Origin: FEN-1191 sp036490715 | GTDB taxonomy: Bacteria > Pseudomonadota > Gammaproteobacteria > Steroidobacterales > Steroidobacteraceae | Direction of reading: 5' to 3' | NCBI GenBank assembly: GCA_036490715.1 | Contig: DASXDL010000048.1 | Location: forward strand, 62,001-126,000 | DNA length: 64,000 nucleotides | In this document: piece by piece, positions 42,764-52,420 of the stretch | Layout of the letters: every line of letters starts with the position of its first letter | How positions within the stretch are numbered: the first letter of the stretch is position 1 | Translations under genes and position numbers: made by a program | The notes under the pieces: generated by a model | What the model was told of the DNA's origin: nothing | What the model saw: only the letters and a program-made list of their open reading frames with translations | The model's database searches: none

Positions 42764-44751
42764 GCACGCTACGCAGTCACAACGCTGACGCCGGCGGCGA
42801 GCCGCCGCAGGCCCTATGGCTGCTGCTCGCAGGCTTTCTGGGCGCGGTACTGCTCAACGCCGATCACATGGCGCTGTGGTGCCTGCCGCTGGCCGTGGCT
42901 GCGGTCGCCTGGCGAGCCCGCGGGGTGCGCGCGCCGCCGCGATCGCCGGCGCGCTATCTGCGCGCCGGGGTCGCGCTGGTGCTCACGGTGGCGGTGCTGA
43001 TTGGATTTCACACCCTCAACGGCATCCAGGCTGGGTCCAGTCTGCTGACCTCGATGGCGGCCCTGAAACTCACCGAGACCACGCGCCGCCGTGACTGGCT
43101 GATCGTCTCGGCCGCGGCACTGTTCCTGCTGCTGTCAGCGTGCCTGGGCGGGCAGGCGCTGTGGCGCCTGCCGCTGTACGCGGCCGAGCTGTGGCTGTTA
43201 TGCGCCGGCCTGTACGCGCTGGACAGCGGCGCTGAGGCCACGCGCCTCGGGCCGGTGTTGCATCATGCCGGGCGCACGCTGCTGGCGGCCGCTCCACTGG
43301 CGCTGCTGTTGTTTCTGTTCGTGCCGCGGCTGCCCGGATCCTTCTGGGCGCTGCCGCAGGAGCACACGGCTGCCACCGGTCTTAGCGATGAGATGAGTCC
43401 TGGCAGCATTTCCGAGCTGACCCGGTCCGGCGAACCGGCACTGCGGGTGCGCTTTGATGGCCCGCTGCCACCGCCCTCGGAGCGCTACTGGCGCGGCCCG
43501 GTGCTGCACGACTTCGACGGCTACGCCTGGCGGCGCCGGCGCCAGCTGGCCGGCGCCGCAGCGCCCCTTCAGTTTCAGGGCCCAAGCTATCGCTACGAGA
43601 TCACGCTTGAGCCCAATGAGAGCCGGGTGCTGATTGCGCTCGAGCTGCCGCAGGCATTGCCACGAGATGTGCCCAATGCCTACTCCACCTTCGACTATCA
43701 GTTGCTATTGCCGAGTGCGAACACTCGCGCGATCAGCTATCGCCTGCAGTCCTCCCCGGAACGGCGCGGCCTGGAACCACTGTCACCGGAGGCACGACGT
43801 CTGGATCTGCAGCTGCCGCCGAATCGCAATCCGCGCAGTGTCGAGCTGGCGCACACGCTGTATTCGCAGGCTGACGGCGATTCTGGCTTCGTCCGCGCGG
43901 TGCTCGAGTACCTGCGCCACGGTGGCTTCACCTACACGCTCGAGCCGCCGCTGCTGAATCGCGATTCGATCGACGATCTGCTGTTCAACACGCACCAGGG
44001 CTTCTGCGGCCATTACGCCTCGGCGTTCGTCATGCTGATGCGCGCCGGTGGCGTGCCAGCGCGGGTCGTCACCGGTTACCTGGGTGGCATCTGGAATCGA
44101 TTTGGCAACTATCTCTATATAACGCAGTCGGATGCGCATGCCTGGGCCGAGGTCTGGCTGGACGGTCGCGGTTGGGTGCGCATCGATCCGACCGCGGTGG
44201 TCGCCCCCGGACGCATGACCGAAGAACTCGATGAGCTGCTGCCCGGGGTGGCCGGCGCCGGGCGCCGGCTGCTGGATCTGCCGGTGATCGTCGATCTGGT
44301 GCAGGCCTGGCAGAGCCTGAATGCCTGGTGGCAAGACGACTTTATCGGCTTCAATTTATCCAAGCAGCTTGGATTGCTCGATCGTCTGGGATTCCGGCAG
44401 CATCAATTTCGCGCTTTCACGCTGCTGCTGGCCGCTAGTGCAGCGCTGTGGCTGGCACTGATCGCCTGGCGGGTGCGGGCGCGGGGTCGTGCCGGTAGCG
44501 CCGATGCACTGAGCCGCAGCTGGCGGGCGCTTGAGCGCAAACTGCGCCACGTGGCGCCCGCGCGCGCGCCCTACGAAGCTCCGGTGCATTATGCCGAGCG
44601 CATCGGCCGCGTTCGCCCGGACCTGGCGGCGAGCGTGCAGGCGCTGGCGCGCCGCTATGCGCGGCTGCGCTACGGGCCGGCGGTTGCGACCGTCGACTAT
44701 GAGCAGTTTCGGCGTGCCGTGCGCTCGCTGCGAGCGCTGCCGCGTAGCTAG
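42760..44751 (+). CDS. tgpA: Transglutaminase-like membrane protein (TgpA family)
   Basis: This is a 663-residue inner-membrane protein with an N-terminal DUF3488-type region of about five or six helices (to about 190). A periplasmic transglutaminase domain follows with the triad Cys416 (QGFCGHYASAFVML), His460 (QSDAHAWAEVW) and Asp476 (RIDPTAV). One more helix lies near 560, and a cytoplasmic DUF4129-like tail ends the protein. In Pseudomonas aeruginosa TgpA is essential, but its substrate is unknown. The GTG start overlaps the DUF58 stop. The 3' end overlaps the convergent MFS gene by four bases. Confidence 0.9.
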   Translation: MSTLRSHNADAGGEPPQALWLLLAGFLGAVLLNADHMALWCLPLAVAAVAWRARGVRAPPRSPARYLRAGVALVLTVAVLIGFHTLNGIQAGSSLLTSMAALKLTETTRRRDWLIVSAAALFLLLSACLGGQALWRLPLYAAELWLLCAGLYALDSGAEATRLGPVLHHAGRTLLAAAPLALLLFLFVPRLPGSFWALPQEHTAATGLSDEMSPGSISELTRSGEPALRVRFDGPLPPPSERYWRGPVLHDFDGYAWRRRRQLAGAAAPLQFQGPSYRYEITLEPNESRVLIALELPQALPRDVPNAYSTFDYQLLLPSANTRAISYRLQSSPERRGLEPLSPEARRLDLQLPPNRNPRSVELAHTLYSQADGDSGFVRAVLEYLRHGGFTYTLEPPLLNRDSIDDLLFNTHQGFCGHYASAFVMLMRAGGVPARVVTGYLGGIWNRFGNYLYITQSDAHAWAEVWLDGRGWVRIDPTAVVAPGRMTEELDELLPGVAGAGRRLLDLPVIVDLVQAWQSLNAWWQDDFIGFNLSKQLGLLDRLGFRQHQFRAFTLLLAASAALWLALIAWRVRARGRAGSADALSRSWRALERKLRHVAPARAPYEAPVHYAERIGRVRPDLAASVQALARRYARLRYGPAVATVDYEQFRRAVRSLRALPRS

Positions 44752-45971
44752 CTCGGATCGCGCACGCGCGAGAGCAACAGCGCGCCGCCGATGAAGAACA
44801 GCTCCAACACCAGGATCGACAGGCGCTGGTTGCCGGTCGCGATCGCCACCACGCCCATGGCCAGCGGGCCGAGCACCGCGGCGAATTTTGCCAGCATGTT
44901 GTAAAAGCCGAAGTACTCGCCGGCACGATCACGCGGAATCAAGCGCGCGAAGTACGAGCGTGACAGGGCCTGCACGCCGCCCTGCACGGTGCCGACCACG
45001 GCCGCCAATCCATAGAACTCGCGCTCGCTACGCATGAAATAGGCAAAGCAGGTCAGCCCGACGAACACCGCCAGACCCAGGTAGATCGCCCGGCGCGCAC
45101 CGATGCGATCGCCCAGCCGGCCAAACAGCAGAGCGCACGGAAACGAGATGAACTGCACGATCAGCAGCGCCTGGATCAGCGCGTTGGACGAGAAACCGAG
45201 CTTGATGCCGAAGTCCACCGCCATCTGCTGCAGCGTGCCGATCGCATCGATGTACAGCCAGTACGCCAGCAGAAAGTTCAGCACCGGGCGGTTGCGCAGC
45301 ACACTGCGTACCGTCACCCACAGGTCGCGCCAGCCGGTGCTGGCAGCGGTGGGGGCGGCTTCCGAGACGTAACGAAACAGTGGCAACGAGAACAGCAGCC
45401 ACCACAGCGCCACGTCGACGAAGGCGATGCGGATCGCGCTGCCGGCACTGTCGATATGAAACCAGTGGGGCTTTTGCACCATCAGCACGTTGAATACGAA
45501 CAGCAGTCCGCCGCCCAGATAACCCAAGGCGAAACCCAGCGCCGACACGCGGTTGGTTTCGGCCGGCTCGGCCACCTGCACGATCAGAGCGTCCTGGAAA
45601 GAGGAACCGGCGTAACAGCCGATCGAGGCGAGGCCGAACACCGCCAACGCCCAGCCCCAGTGGCCGGCGCCGATCAGCGCCAGGCCCGCGGTCGCCAGCG
45701 CACCGAGCGCCGTCCACAGACCAAACCAGCGCTTCTTCTCGCCGCGCCGGTCGGCCAGGGCGCCCAGCCACGGCGCCAGCAGCATCACGATGAAACTGGC
45801 GCTGGAGTTGGTGAGGCCCAGGTAGAACGTCGAGGTGGTACCGGGCAGCGCGGCCGCCCAGTACTTGTCAAAGAAGATCGGGAAAAACCCGACCAGAACG
45901 GTCGTCATGAAGGCGTGGTTGGCCCACGCCGTCAGCGCCCAGGCCCATTGGGCAGCCCGCTTGGACGTCAC
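44748..45971 (-). CDS. MFS transporter, UMF1/Atg22-like
   Basis: This 407-residue protein has about 11-12 membrane helices and the UMF1-type features WAWALTAWANHAFMTTVLVG, LAPWLGALADRRGEKK (MFS loop 2-3 motif) and VQALSRSYFARLIPRDRAGE. Members of this group include the yeast vacuolar amino-acid effluxer Atg22, but bacterial substrates are unknown. It lies 24 bases downstream of prfC in the same direction. Function beyond transport is not inferred. Confidence 0.85.
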   Translation of the reverse strand: MTSKRAAQWAWALTAWANHAFMTTVLVGFFPIFFDKYWAAALPGTTSTFYLGLTNSSASFIVMLLAPWLGALADRRGEKKRWFGLWTALGALATAGLALIGAGHWGWALAVFGLASIGCYAGSSFQDALIVQVAEPAETNRVSALGFALGYLGGGLLFVFNVLMVQKPHWFHIDSAGSAIRIAFVDVALWWLLFSLPLFRYVSEAAPTAASTGWRDLWVTVRSVLRNRPVLNFLLAYWLYIDAIGTLQQMAVDFGIKLGFSSNALIQALLIVQFISFPCALLFGRLGDRIGARRAIYLGLAVFVGLTCFAYFMRSEREFYGLAAVVGTVQGGVQALSRSYFARLIPRDRAGEYFGFYNMLAKFAAVLGPLAMGVVAIATGNQRLSILVLELFFIGGALLLSRVRDPS

Positions 45972-45995
45972 GCTGTCCTCCCTGCCGACGCGATC

Positions 45996-47591
45996 TTAAT
46001 CCCGGCCGCCCTCCAGCTGCTCGCGGGTACTGTGGAAGGCGATGTCGGGCCAGCGCTCCTGTGTGAGCTGCAGATTGACGCGCGACGGCGCCAGGTACAC
46101 CAACGCGCCGCCATGATCGAGCGCCAGGTGGTCATGCGCCTTGATCCTGAACTCCTCAAGCTTCGCTGCCGCGCCACTGACCCAGCGCGCGCTGTGCACC
46201 GCGACGGTGTCGAACACGCACTGCACGCCGTATTCATCCTGCAGCCGGAACGCTACCACCTCGAACTGCAGCTGACCGACCGCGCCGAGAATAAGATCGC
46301 TGTTGCGCAATGGACGAAAAAGCTGCGTCGCCCCCTCCTCGCACAGCTGATCAAGGCCCTTGGACAGCGCCTTCATGCGCAGCGGGTCCTTGAGGACCGC
46401 GCGCCGGAAGATCTCCGGCGCGAAATTCGGGATGCCGGTGAAATGTAGCGCCTCGCCTTCGCTGAAACTGTCGCCGATGTTGATAGTGCCATGATTGTGC
46501 AGACCGACGATGTCGCCGGCGTAGGCCTCATCCGCCTGCACGCGGTCCGCGGCCATGAAGGTCAGCGCATCGGCCACCCTTAGTTCCTTGTCCAGACGCA
46601 CGTGACGCATGCGCATGCCGCGCTGGTAGCGCCCGGAACAAAGCCGCAGGAACGCGATACGATCGCGATGACCCGGGTCCATGTTCGCCTGAATCTTGAA
46701 TACGAAGCCGCTCAGTCGCGGCTCCTGCGCCTCGACGATGCGCTCGCGCGCCGCGCGCTCCAGTGGCGCTGGCGCATGTGTGACGAATGAGCGCAGTAGT
46801 TCCTCGACCCCGAAGTTGCTAATCGCCGAACCAAACAGCACCGGCGTCTGACGCCCGGCGCGGTAGCTGTCCGGATCGAACGCGGCGGTGGCGCCGCGCA
46901 CCAATTCGAGTTCGGCGGTCACCTGCGGCGCCTGCTCGCCGAGCAGCAGGCGCGCGGCTTCGGAATCGAGCCCATCGATCACGCGATTGCCGCCCACCCG
47001 CCCGCGCTCGCCCGGCTCATAGACGTAGATGCGATCCTCTAGCAGATGGTAGATACCTTTAAGCTCGCGCCCCATGCCGATCGGCCAGGTAACCGGCGCC
47101 GGCTGGATGCGCAGCACCCGCTCGATCTCGTCCAATAGCTCGATCGGGGCGCGGCCGTCGCGGTCCAGTTTGTTGATGAAGGTCATGATCGGCGTGTCGC
47201 GCAGCCGACAGACCTCCATCAACTTGATGGTACGCTCCTCCACTCCCTTGCCGCAGTCGATCACCATCAGCGCCGAGTCGACCGCGGTCAGAGTGCGATA
47301 GGTGTCTTCGGAGAAATCTTCGTGCCCGGGAGTGTCGAGCAGATTGATGATGTGTTCGCGGTACGGAAACTGCATCACCGAGCTGGTGACCGAGATGCCG
47401 CGCTGCTGCTCCAGCCGCATCCAGTCCGAGGTCGCGTGCCGTGCGGCCTTGCGGCCCTTGACCGCGCCGGCCATGCTGATGGCGCCCCCGAACAGCAGCA
47501 GCTTTTCGGTCAGCGTGGTCTTGCCGGCATCCGGGTGCGAAATAATGGCAAACGTGCGCCGCCGCGCGATTTCCTGCTCGAGCGTAGTCAT
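45996..47591 (-). CDS. prfC: Peptide chain release factor 3
   Basis: RF3 is the GTPase that recycles RF1 and RF2 from the ribosome. The start MTTLEQEIARRRTFAIISHP at 47591 is chosen; the frame extends upstream without conservation. G1 is SHPDAGKTTLTEK, G2 falls in RGISVTSSVMQFP, G3 is DTPGHEDFSEDTYRTL and G4 is NKLDRD. The later domain includes VGQLQFEVVAFRLQDEYGV. The predicted length is 531, as in E. coli (529). Confidence 0.96.
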   Translation of the reverse strand: MTTLEQEIARRRTFAIISHPDAGKTTLTEKLLLFGGAISMAGAVKGRKAARHATSDWMRLEQQRGISVTSSVMQFPYREHIINLLDTPGHEDFSEDTYRTLTAVDSALMVIDCGKGVEERTIKLMEVCRLRDTPIMTFINKLDRDGRAPIELLDEIERVLRIQPAPVTWPIGMGRELKGIYHLLEDRIYVYEPGERGRVGGNRVIDGLDSEAARLLLGEQAPQVTAELELVRGATAAFDPDSYRAGRQTPVLFGSAISNFGVEELLRSFVTHAPAPLERAARERIVEAQEPRLSGFVFKIQANMDPGHRDRIAFLRLCSGRYQRGMRMRHVRLDKELRVADALTFMAADRVQADEAYAGDIVGLHNHGTINIGDSFSEGEALHFTGIPNFAPEIFRRAVLKDPLRMKALSKGLDQLCEEGATQLFRPLRNSDLILGAVGQLQFEVVAFRLQDEYGVQCVFDTVAVHSARWVSGAAAKLEEFRIKAHDHLALDHGGALVYLAPSRVNLQLTQERWPDIAFHSTREQLEGGRD

Positions 47592-47628
47592 CACCGCAAG
47601 CTGTGGTTGGAATGGAAGGCGCGCGATT

Positions 47629-48108
47629 CTAATCGATGCGGCGCTTGAGCACGATTGCATCCTCGCGGCCGTCCAGCGCCTGGTAGTAGCCGCGGCGCAT
47701 GCCGATCTGCACGAAACCGAGCGACTGGTACAGCCGGATCGCGCCGGTGTTGGACGGTCGTGCCTCGAGGTAGGCGTCGCGGGCGCCGGCCGCGACCGCG
47801 GCCTGCAGCAAGTGCGCCAGCAGCAGGCGGCCGATGCCGCGGCAGCGGTAGCTGTCGGCGACGCATAGATTCAGCAGGTGCGCCTCGCCGGCCGCCACGC
47901 TCAGAATGCCGTAACCGGCGGTAGCGGCGCCGATCTCAGCCACCCGACAGGTGTAATTCACGCGCAGGCAGTCGCGCAGGATGCCCTCGGTCCACGGAAA
48001 CGCATACGAGGCGCGTTCGATGCCCAGCACCGGGACGATGTCGGATTCGTGCATCGCGCGAATCGCCAGTTCCGGCAGCCCAATGGCTTCTTGTCGCACC
48101 ACTGCCAT
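47629..48108 (-). CDS. rimI: Ribosomal protein S18 alanine N-acetyltransferase RimI
   Basis: RimI is a GNAT acetyltransferase that modifies the N-terminus of S18. The 159-residue product starts MAVVRQEAIGLPELAIRAM at 48108; a longer frame from 48438 overlaps the glycosylase gene and is rejected. The acetyl-CoA loop is YRCRGIGRLLLAHLLQ, with EARPSNTGAIRLYQSLGF and a C-terminal GYYQALDGREDAIVLKR. It is usually found near tsaB; here it is between a glycosylase gene and prfC. Confidence 0.9.
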   Translation of the reverse strand: MAVVRQEAIGLPELAIRAMHESDIVPVLGIERASYAFPWTEGILRDCLRVNYTCRVAEIGAATAGYGILSVAAGEAHLLNLCVADSYRCRGIGRLLLAHLLQAAVAAGARDAYLEARPSNTGAIRLYQSLGFVQIGMRRGYYQALDGREDAIVLKRRID

Positions 48109-48119
48109 AGACCCATCCG

Positions 48120-48806
48120 TCAGTGCACGGTTCGCGCGCGCTGCAGCTCGGCGCGCACGAATTTCAGATCGAGCCAGGCCTTGCGCTTCTCGCCCGGACT
48201 GCGCAGCAGGTAGGCCGGATGATAGGTCACGATCAATGGAGTCGCGCGCGTACCGAATCGATGCACCTGCCCGCGCAGTCGCGCCAGCGGCGCCTCGGTC
48301 GCCAGCAGGTTCTGCGCCGCGATCCGGCCGACCGCCAGCAACAACCGCGGTGCGATCAGCTCCACCTGCTGCTGCAGATACGGCAGGCAGCGCGCGACCT
48401 CGTCCGGCTTGGGATCGCGATTGCTCGGCGGCCGGCACTTGAGCACGTTGGCGATGTAGACGGTCTCGCGCGGCTGGCCCAATGCCCGCAGCATCGAATT
48501 GAGCAGCTGTCCGGCCCGACCGACGAATGGTTCGCCCTGACGGTCCTCGTCAGCCCCCGGAGCCTCGCCGATCAGCATCAATTCGGCGTGCTCGTTACCA
48601 ACGCCGAATACCGTCTGGGTGCGTGTGCGGCACAGTTCGCACTGGGTGCAGGCACTGACCTGCGTGCGCAGTGACTCCCAGGCTGGTCGGTCCAGTTCGC
48701 GCGCGGCTGCGGGCATCGGCGTGGGCAACGGCGTCGGCGGCGTCGGCTGGCGCGGCGTCCACAGGTCGACGCCCAGGCTCTCCAGATACCGCAGGCGCGC
48801 GTTCAC
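48120..48806 (-). CDS. Family 4 uracil-DNA glycosylase (Fe-S type)
   Basis: This enzyme removes uracil from DNA. The 228-residue protein has motif A GEAPGADEDRQGEPFVGRAG and the C-terminal HPAYLLRSP. Four cysteines for a 4Fe-4S cluster are visible: CTQC near residues 53-56, one in NVLKCRPP and one in VARCLPYL. The N-terminal 40 residues are proline-rich. The GTG at 48806 overlaps the pssA stop (GTGA). A phage-type DNA polymerase-associated origin, seen in some relatives, is not indicated. Confidence 0.92.
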   Translation of the reverse strand: MNARLRYLESLGVDLWTPRQPTPPTPLPTPMPAAARELDRPAWESLRTQVSACTQCELCRTRTQTVFGVGNEHAELMLIGEAPGADEDRQGEPFVGRAGQLLNSMLRALGQPRETVYIANVLKCRPPSNRDPKPDEVARCLPYLQQQVELIAPRLLLAVGRIAAQNLLATEAPLARLRGQVHRFGTRATPLIVTYHPAYLLRSPGEKRKAWLDLKFVRAELQRARTVH

Positions 48807-49588
48807 GCCGCGCTGTCTCCGACCGCCTTGCGCTCCAGTCGCTGCGAGCGCCGCAGTCGGCGCCATACCCACACGATCGGTGACCAGATCGCGTAGCCCC
48901 CAAAGACCGCCAGCAGCACGATCGGCGGTGCCGGCGCAATAACGATAAATCCCAGCGCCACGCCCACCAGCCAGATGAAGCGCACCGGCCGTGTCAGATC
49001 AAAGCCCTTGAAGCTCGAATAGGAAAAGCGCGTCACCATCAGCGTGCCGGCGACCGCGGTGATGGCGAATGCGAGGATCAGCCCCGGCAATCCCGGCTCG
49101 CGCCATTCGCTCGACATCCACAGAAACGCTGCCACCACCGCCGCCGCCGATGGGCTGGGCAGGCCTTCGAAGTAGCGCTTGTCCTGTACCCGCGAATTGA
49201 ATTTCGCCAGCCGCAAGGCCGCAGCCGCGACGTAGAAGAACGCCGCCAGCCAGCCGAATCGATACCAGGCCCGGCCATACTCGGCGATGCGCGCCACGCC
49301 CCATTGATAGCTGACGATCGCCGGCGCCAGTCCGAACGCGACCATGTCGGCGAGGCTGTCATATTCTTTGCCGAACGCGGTCTCGGTGCTGGTGAGGCGC
49401 GCCACGCGCCCATCCAGCCCGTCGAAGATCATCGCAATGAACACCGCCTCACCGGCGCGCTCGAAGTTTCCGTCGATGGCGGCAACGATCGCGTAGAAGC
49501 CGGAGAATAGACAGCCGGTGGTCAGCAGATTGGGCAGCAGATAGATGCCGCGGGGCGGCCGGCGAGCGGGCAGCGTGTCGGGATCCAT
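48803..49588 (-). CDS. pssA: CDP-diacylglycerol-serine O-phosphatidyltransferase
   Basis: This membrane enzyme makes phosphatidylserine, the precursor of phosphatidylethanolamine. It has the CDP-alcohol phosphatidyltransferase motif DGLDGRVARLTSTETAFGKE followed by YDSLADMVAFG, with all the motif aspartates present. About eight hydrophobic segments follow, beginning with YLLPNLLTTGCLFSGFYAI. The ATG at 49588 (MDPDTLPARR) is chosen; an ATG at 49630 is possible. It is 261 residues long, like the Gram-positive/alphaproteobacterial type rather than the E. coli PLD-type Pss. Confidence 0.88.
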   Translation of the reverse strand: MDPDTLPARRPPRGIYLLPNLLTTGCLFSGFYAIVAAIDGNFERAGEAVFIAMIFDGLDGRVARLTSTETAFGKEYDSLADMVAFGLAPAIVSYQWGVARIAEYGRAWYRFGWLAAFFYVAAAALRLAKFNSRVQDKRYFEGLPSPSAAAVVAAFLWMSSEWREPGLPGLILAFAITAVAGTLMVTRFSYSSFKGFDLTRPVRFIWLVGVALGFIVIAPAPPIVLLAVFGGYAIWSPIVWVWRRLRRSQRLERKAVGDSAA

Positions 49589-49694
49589 GACGGCGGCATC
49601 ATAGGGTGAGACCCCCTGGGTCACAACCAAGCGCGTCTACCCGCGCTAACCCTTCTGCTACCATCGCTTTTTCCGCCACCGACCCGCTTGCCTG

Positions 49695-51425
49695 ATGCGC
49701 CTGTCGCACTACCCGATCAACACGGTCAAAGAGACGCCAGCCGAGGCCGAGGTCATCAGTCATCAGCTGATGCTGCGCGCCGGCATCGTTCGCCGTGTCG
49801 CCGCCGGCATCTACAGCTGGCTACCGCTCGGTCTGCGCACCCTGCGTAAGGTCGAGCGCATCATTCGCGAGGAAATGGACCGCGCCGGTGCGCTCGAGCT
49901 GCTGATGCCGGCGATCCAACCGGCCGAACTGTGGCAGGAATCGGGCCGCTGGAACGAATATGGCCCGGAGCTGCTGCGACTGCAGGACCGTCATGAGCGT
50001 GACTTCGTGGTCGGCCCGACGCACGAGGAGATCATCACCGATATCGCCCGGCGCGAGATCAAGAGCTATCGACAGCTGCCGGTGAATTTCTATCAGATTC
50101 AGCTCAAGTTTCGCGACGAAGTGCGGCCGCGTTTCGGCGTGATGCGCGGCCGCGAATTCATCATGAAAGATGCGTACTCGTTTCACATCGATCAAAGTTC
50201 GCTGGCCGAGGGCTATGGGCTGATGCGGCAGGCGTACAGCCGCATGTTTCAGCGCATGGGGCTGGAGTTTCGCACCGTTCAGGCCGACACCGGCGCGATC
50301 GGTGGCAGCATCTCGGAGGAGTTTCAGGTGCTGGCGGAATCGGGCGAAGACGCCATCGCGTTTTCCGACGCTGACGACTTCGCATCCAACGTCGAGCTGG
50401 CGCCGGCGTTGCCACCGCCTGGTCCGCGACCAGCGCCGTCGGCCGCGATGGCGCGCGTCGCAACGCCCGGGGTGCACACCATCGACGAGCTCAGCCGGCT
50501 GCTGCAGGTGCCACCAACGCGCTGCCTGAAGACGCTGATCGTGGCCGGCAGCGAGCAGACGCCGGTGGTACTGCTGCTGCGCGGTGATCACGAGCTCAAT
50601 GCCATCAAGGCCCAGAAGCTCGAGGGCGTCGCTCGGCCACTGCGCATGGCCAGCGCCGCCGAAGTGCGCGCGGCCACCGGCTGTGCGCCCGGCTCGCTCG
50701 GTCCAGTCGGGCTCAAGGACCTGCGCGTTTATGCCGATCACGCGGCCCTGGCGATGGCGGATTTTGTCTGCGGCGCCAACCAGGAAGGTTTTCACCTGAC
50801 CGGGGTCAACTGGGAGCGCGATCTGGCACAGCCCGACGCCGCCGACCTGCGCAATGTGGTGGCCGGCGACCCAAGTCCGTCCGGCCGCGGCACGCTCAAG
50901 ATCGTGCGCGGCATCGAGGTCGGACACATCTTCCAACTCGGATGTAAATACAGCGCCTCTATGAATGCCACGGTGCTCGATGAAGCCGGCGGCGCGGTGC
51001 AGATGCTGATGGGCTGCTACGGCATCGGTGTCACGCGCATCGTGGCCGCCGCCATCGAGCAGAATCACGATCAGCGCGGCATCATCTGGCCCGACCCGAT
51101 TGCGCCATTTCACGTCTACCTGGTGCCGCTCAACCTGCAAAAATCGGCACGCGTGCGCGCCGCCGCCGATGCGCTCTACCAGCAGCTGTGCGCCGCCGGC
51201 ATCGAGGTGCTGTACGACGATCGCGACGCACGCCCGGGTGTCAAGTTTGCCGATGCCGAGCTGCTCGGCATCCCGCACCGGGTCGTGATCGGCGAGCGCG
51301 GGCTGGATGCCGGCACGCTCGAATACCGCCACCGCCGTGCCACCGACAGCGAGGATTTCCCGCAGCAGTCGGCTGTGGAATTTATTCGCTCGCGGCTGCA
51401 GCTGACGCCAGCGCTGCCTGCATGA
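49695..51425 (+). CDS. proS: Prolyl-tRNA synthetase
   Basis: ProS charges tRNA-Pro and edits alanine. This 576-residue class II enzyme is of the bacterial type with a YbaK-like insertion (about 235-385), whose catalytic lysine lies in RCLKTLIVAG. Class II motif 1 surrounds LMPAIQPAELWQESGRW, motif 2 is FRDEVRPRFGVMRGREFIMK, and motif 3 is MGCYGIGVTRIVAAAIEQ. The anticodon-binding domain ends the protein. No ribosome binding site is seen before the ATG. Its stop overlaps the start of the next gene (ATGA). Confidence 0.97.
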   Translation: MRLSHYPINTVKETPAEAEVISHQLMLRAGIVRRVAAGIYSWLPLGLRTLRKVERIIREEMDRAGALELLMPAIQPAELWQESGRWNEYGPELLRLQDRHERDFVVGPTHEEIITDIARREIKSYRQLPVNFYQIQLKFRDEVRPRFGVMRGREFIMKDAYSFHIDQSSLAEGYGLMRQAYSRMFQRMGLEFRTVQADTGAIGGSISEEFQVLAESGEDAIAFSDADDFASNVELAPALPPPGPRPAPSAAMARVATPGVHTIDELSRLLQVPPTRCLKTLIVAGSEQTPVVLLLRGDHELNAIKAQKLEGVARPLRMASAAEVRAATGCAPGSLGPVGLKDLRVYADHAALAMADFVCGANQEGFHLTGVNWERDLAQPDAADLRNVVAGDPSPSGRGTLKIVRGIEVGHIFQLGCKYSASMNATVLDEAGGAVQMLMGCYGIGVTRIVAAAIEQNHDQRGIIWPDPIAPFHVYLVPLNLQKSARVRAAADALYQQLCAAGIEVLYDDRDARPGVKFADAELLGIPHRVVIGERGLDAGTLEYRHRRATDSEDFPQQSAVEFIRSRLQLTPALPA

Positions 51426-52051
51426 GCGCGCCCCGTCACCGCGCAGCCCTGTGGCTGATGTTGCTGCTGGGCGCGTTGCCGGCGGCAATCGCGGCTGCGG
51501 TGCCGCAGGCGCAGCGCGATCCGGAGCTGCGCGGCGTGGTGCAGCAGGCCATCAATCAGGCGCAGTGCTTCGCCGACCGATACGACTCCGCGGTGTGGTA
51601 CGCGTTGATGGAACCGAAGCTGCGCCGCTACGTCAAGGACGACAAGGAGCGCCTCGAGATTCTGCAGACGGTATTTTGCGAAGCCCACCGCAGCGGCGGC
51701 AGTGTTCTGCCGCCCGGGCTGATCCTGGCGGTGCTCGACGTCGAGAGCGGATTCGATCGCTGGGCGGTATCAAGCGCCGGGGCCGTCGGACTGATGCAGG
51801 TGATGCCGTTCTGGCCCGAGCAGCTCGGCATGCACCGCTACGAACTGACACGCGTGCTACCCAATCTTCACATGGGGTGCGCGATCCTGCGCTACTACCT
51901 CGACAGCGAGCACCGCGACGTGCGCCGCGCGCTGGAGCGCTATAACGGCAGCATCGGTCGGCGCGACTACCCGGATCGCGTGATCGTGCGCTGGACCACG
52001 TACTGGCGCGGCGGCGACGATCTGGGCAGCGGTCCGATCAAGCCGTCCTGA
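51422..52051 (+). CDS. Lytic transglycosylase (SLT domain)
   Basis: This 209-residue exported protein has a signal peptide (RHRAALWLMLLLGALPAAIA) and a small family 1 lytic transglycosylase domain. The catalytic glutamate lies in LAVLDVESGFDRWAVSSAGA, followed by VGLMQVMPFWP and a C-terminal ALERYNGS. It would cleave peptidoglycan glycan strands with anhydro-muropeptide formation. It is coupled to proS. The 3' end overlaps the convergent acylphosphatase gene by 14 bases. Confidence 0.9.
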   Translation: MSAPRHRAALWLMLLLGALPAAIAAAVPQAQRDPELRGVVQQAINQAQCFADRYDSAVWYALMEPKLRRYVKDDKERLEILQTVFCEAHRSGGSVLPPGLILAVLDVESGFDRWAVSSAGAVGLMQVMPFWPEQLGMHRYELTRVLPNLHMGCAILRYYLDSEHRDVRRALERYNGSIGRRDYPDRVIVRWTTYWRGGDDLGSGPIKPS

Positions 52052-52343
52052 ACTCGTTCGGTACCGCCTGCCCGGGCGGCTCGAGCACCTCAACTTTGAC
52101 GTCGATCACCTTGGCGGCGGACGGTCCGATCCACAGCCACTCTATGAACTCGCGCACCTGGCGCTCATCGCCGTAGGCAAGCACTTCGACCCGGCCGTCG
52201 GCCAGATTGCGCGCATGACCGGTGATGCCAGCACCGCGGGCGCGCTGCTGTGCGCTGGCGCGGTAATAGACCCCCTGCACGCGGCCCGAGATCAGGCAGC
52301 GGCGGGCCACGGGTGTGTCCTGCGGTGACGATGGCCGGTTCAC
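52038..52343 (-). CDS. Acylphosphatase
   Basis: Acylphosphatase hydrolyses acyl phosphates such as carbamoyl and acetyl phosphate. The 101-residue product from a GTG at 52343 has the catalytic arginine loop SGRVQGVYYRASAQQRA and the catalytic asparagine in GHARNLADGRVEVLAYG, with the C-terminal half of the ferredoxin-like fold. An open frame continuing to 52526 is not conserved. The ribosome binding site is weak. Confidence 0.88.
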   Translation of the reverse strand: MNRPSSPQDTPVARRCLISGRVQGVYYRASAQQRARGAGITGHARNLADGRVEVLAYGDERQVREFIEWLWIGPSAAKVIDVKVEVLEPPGQAVPNEFRTA

Positions 52344-52420
52344 GCCGCATGATTTGCCAATCTGCCGCGCGCGGTCAACGCTCGGTCGTGCCCATCCGCG
52401 CCTGCGGTTAGACTGATCGG

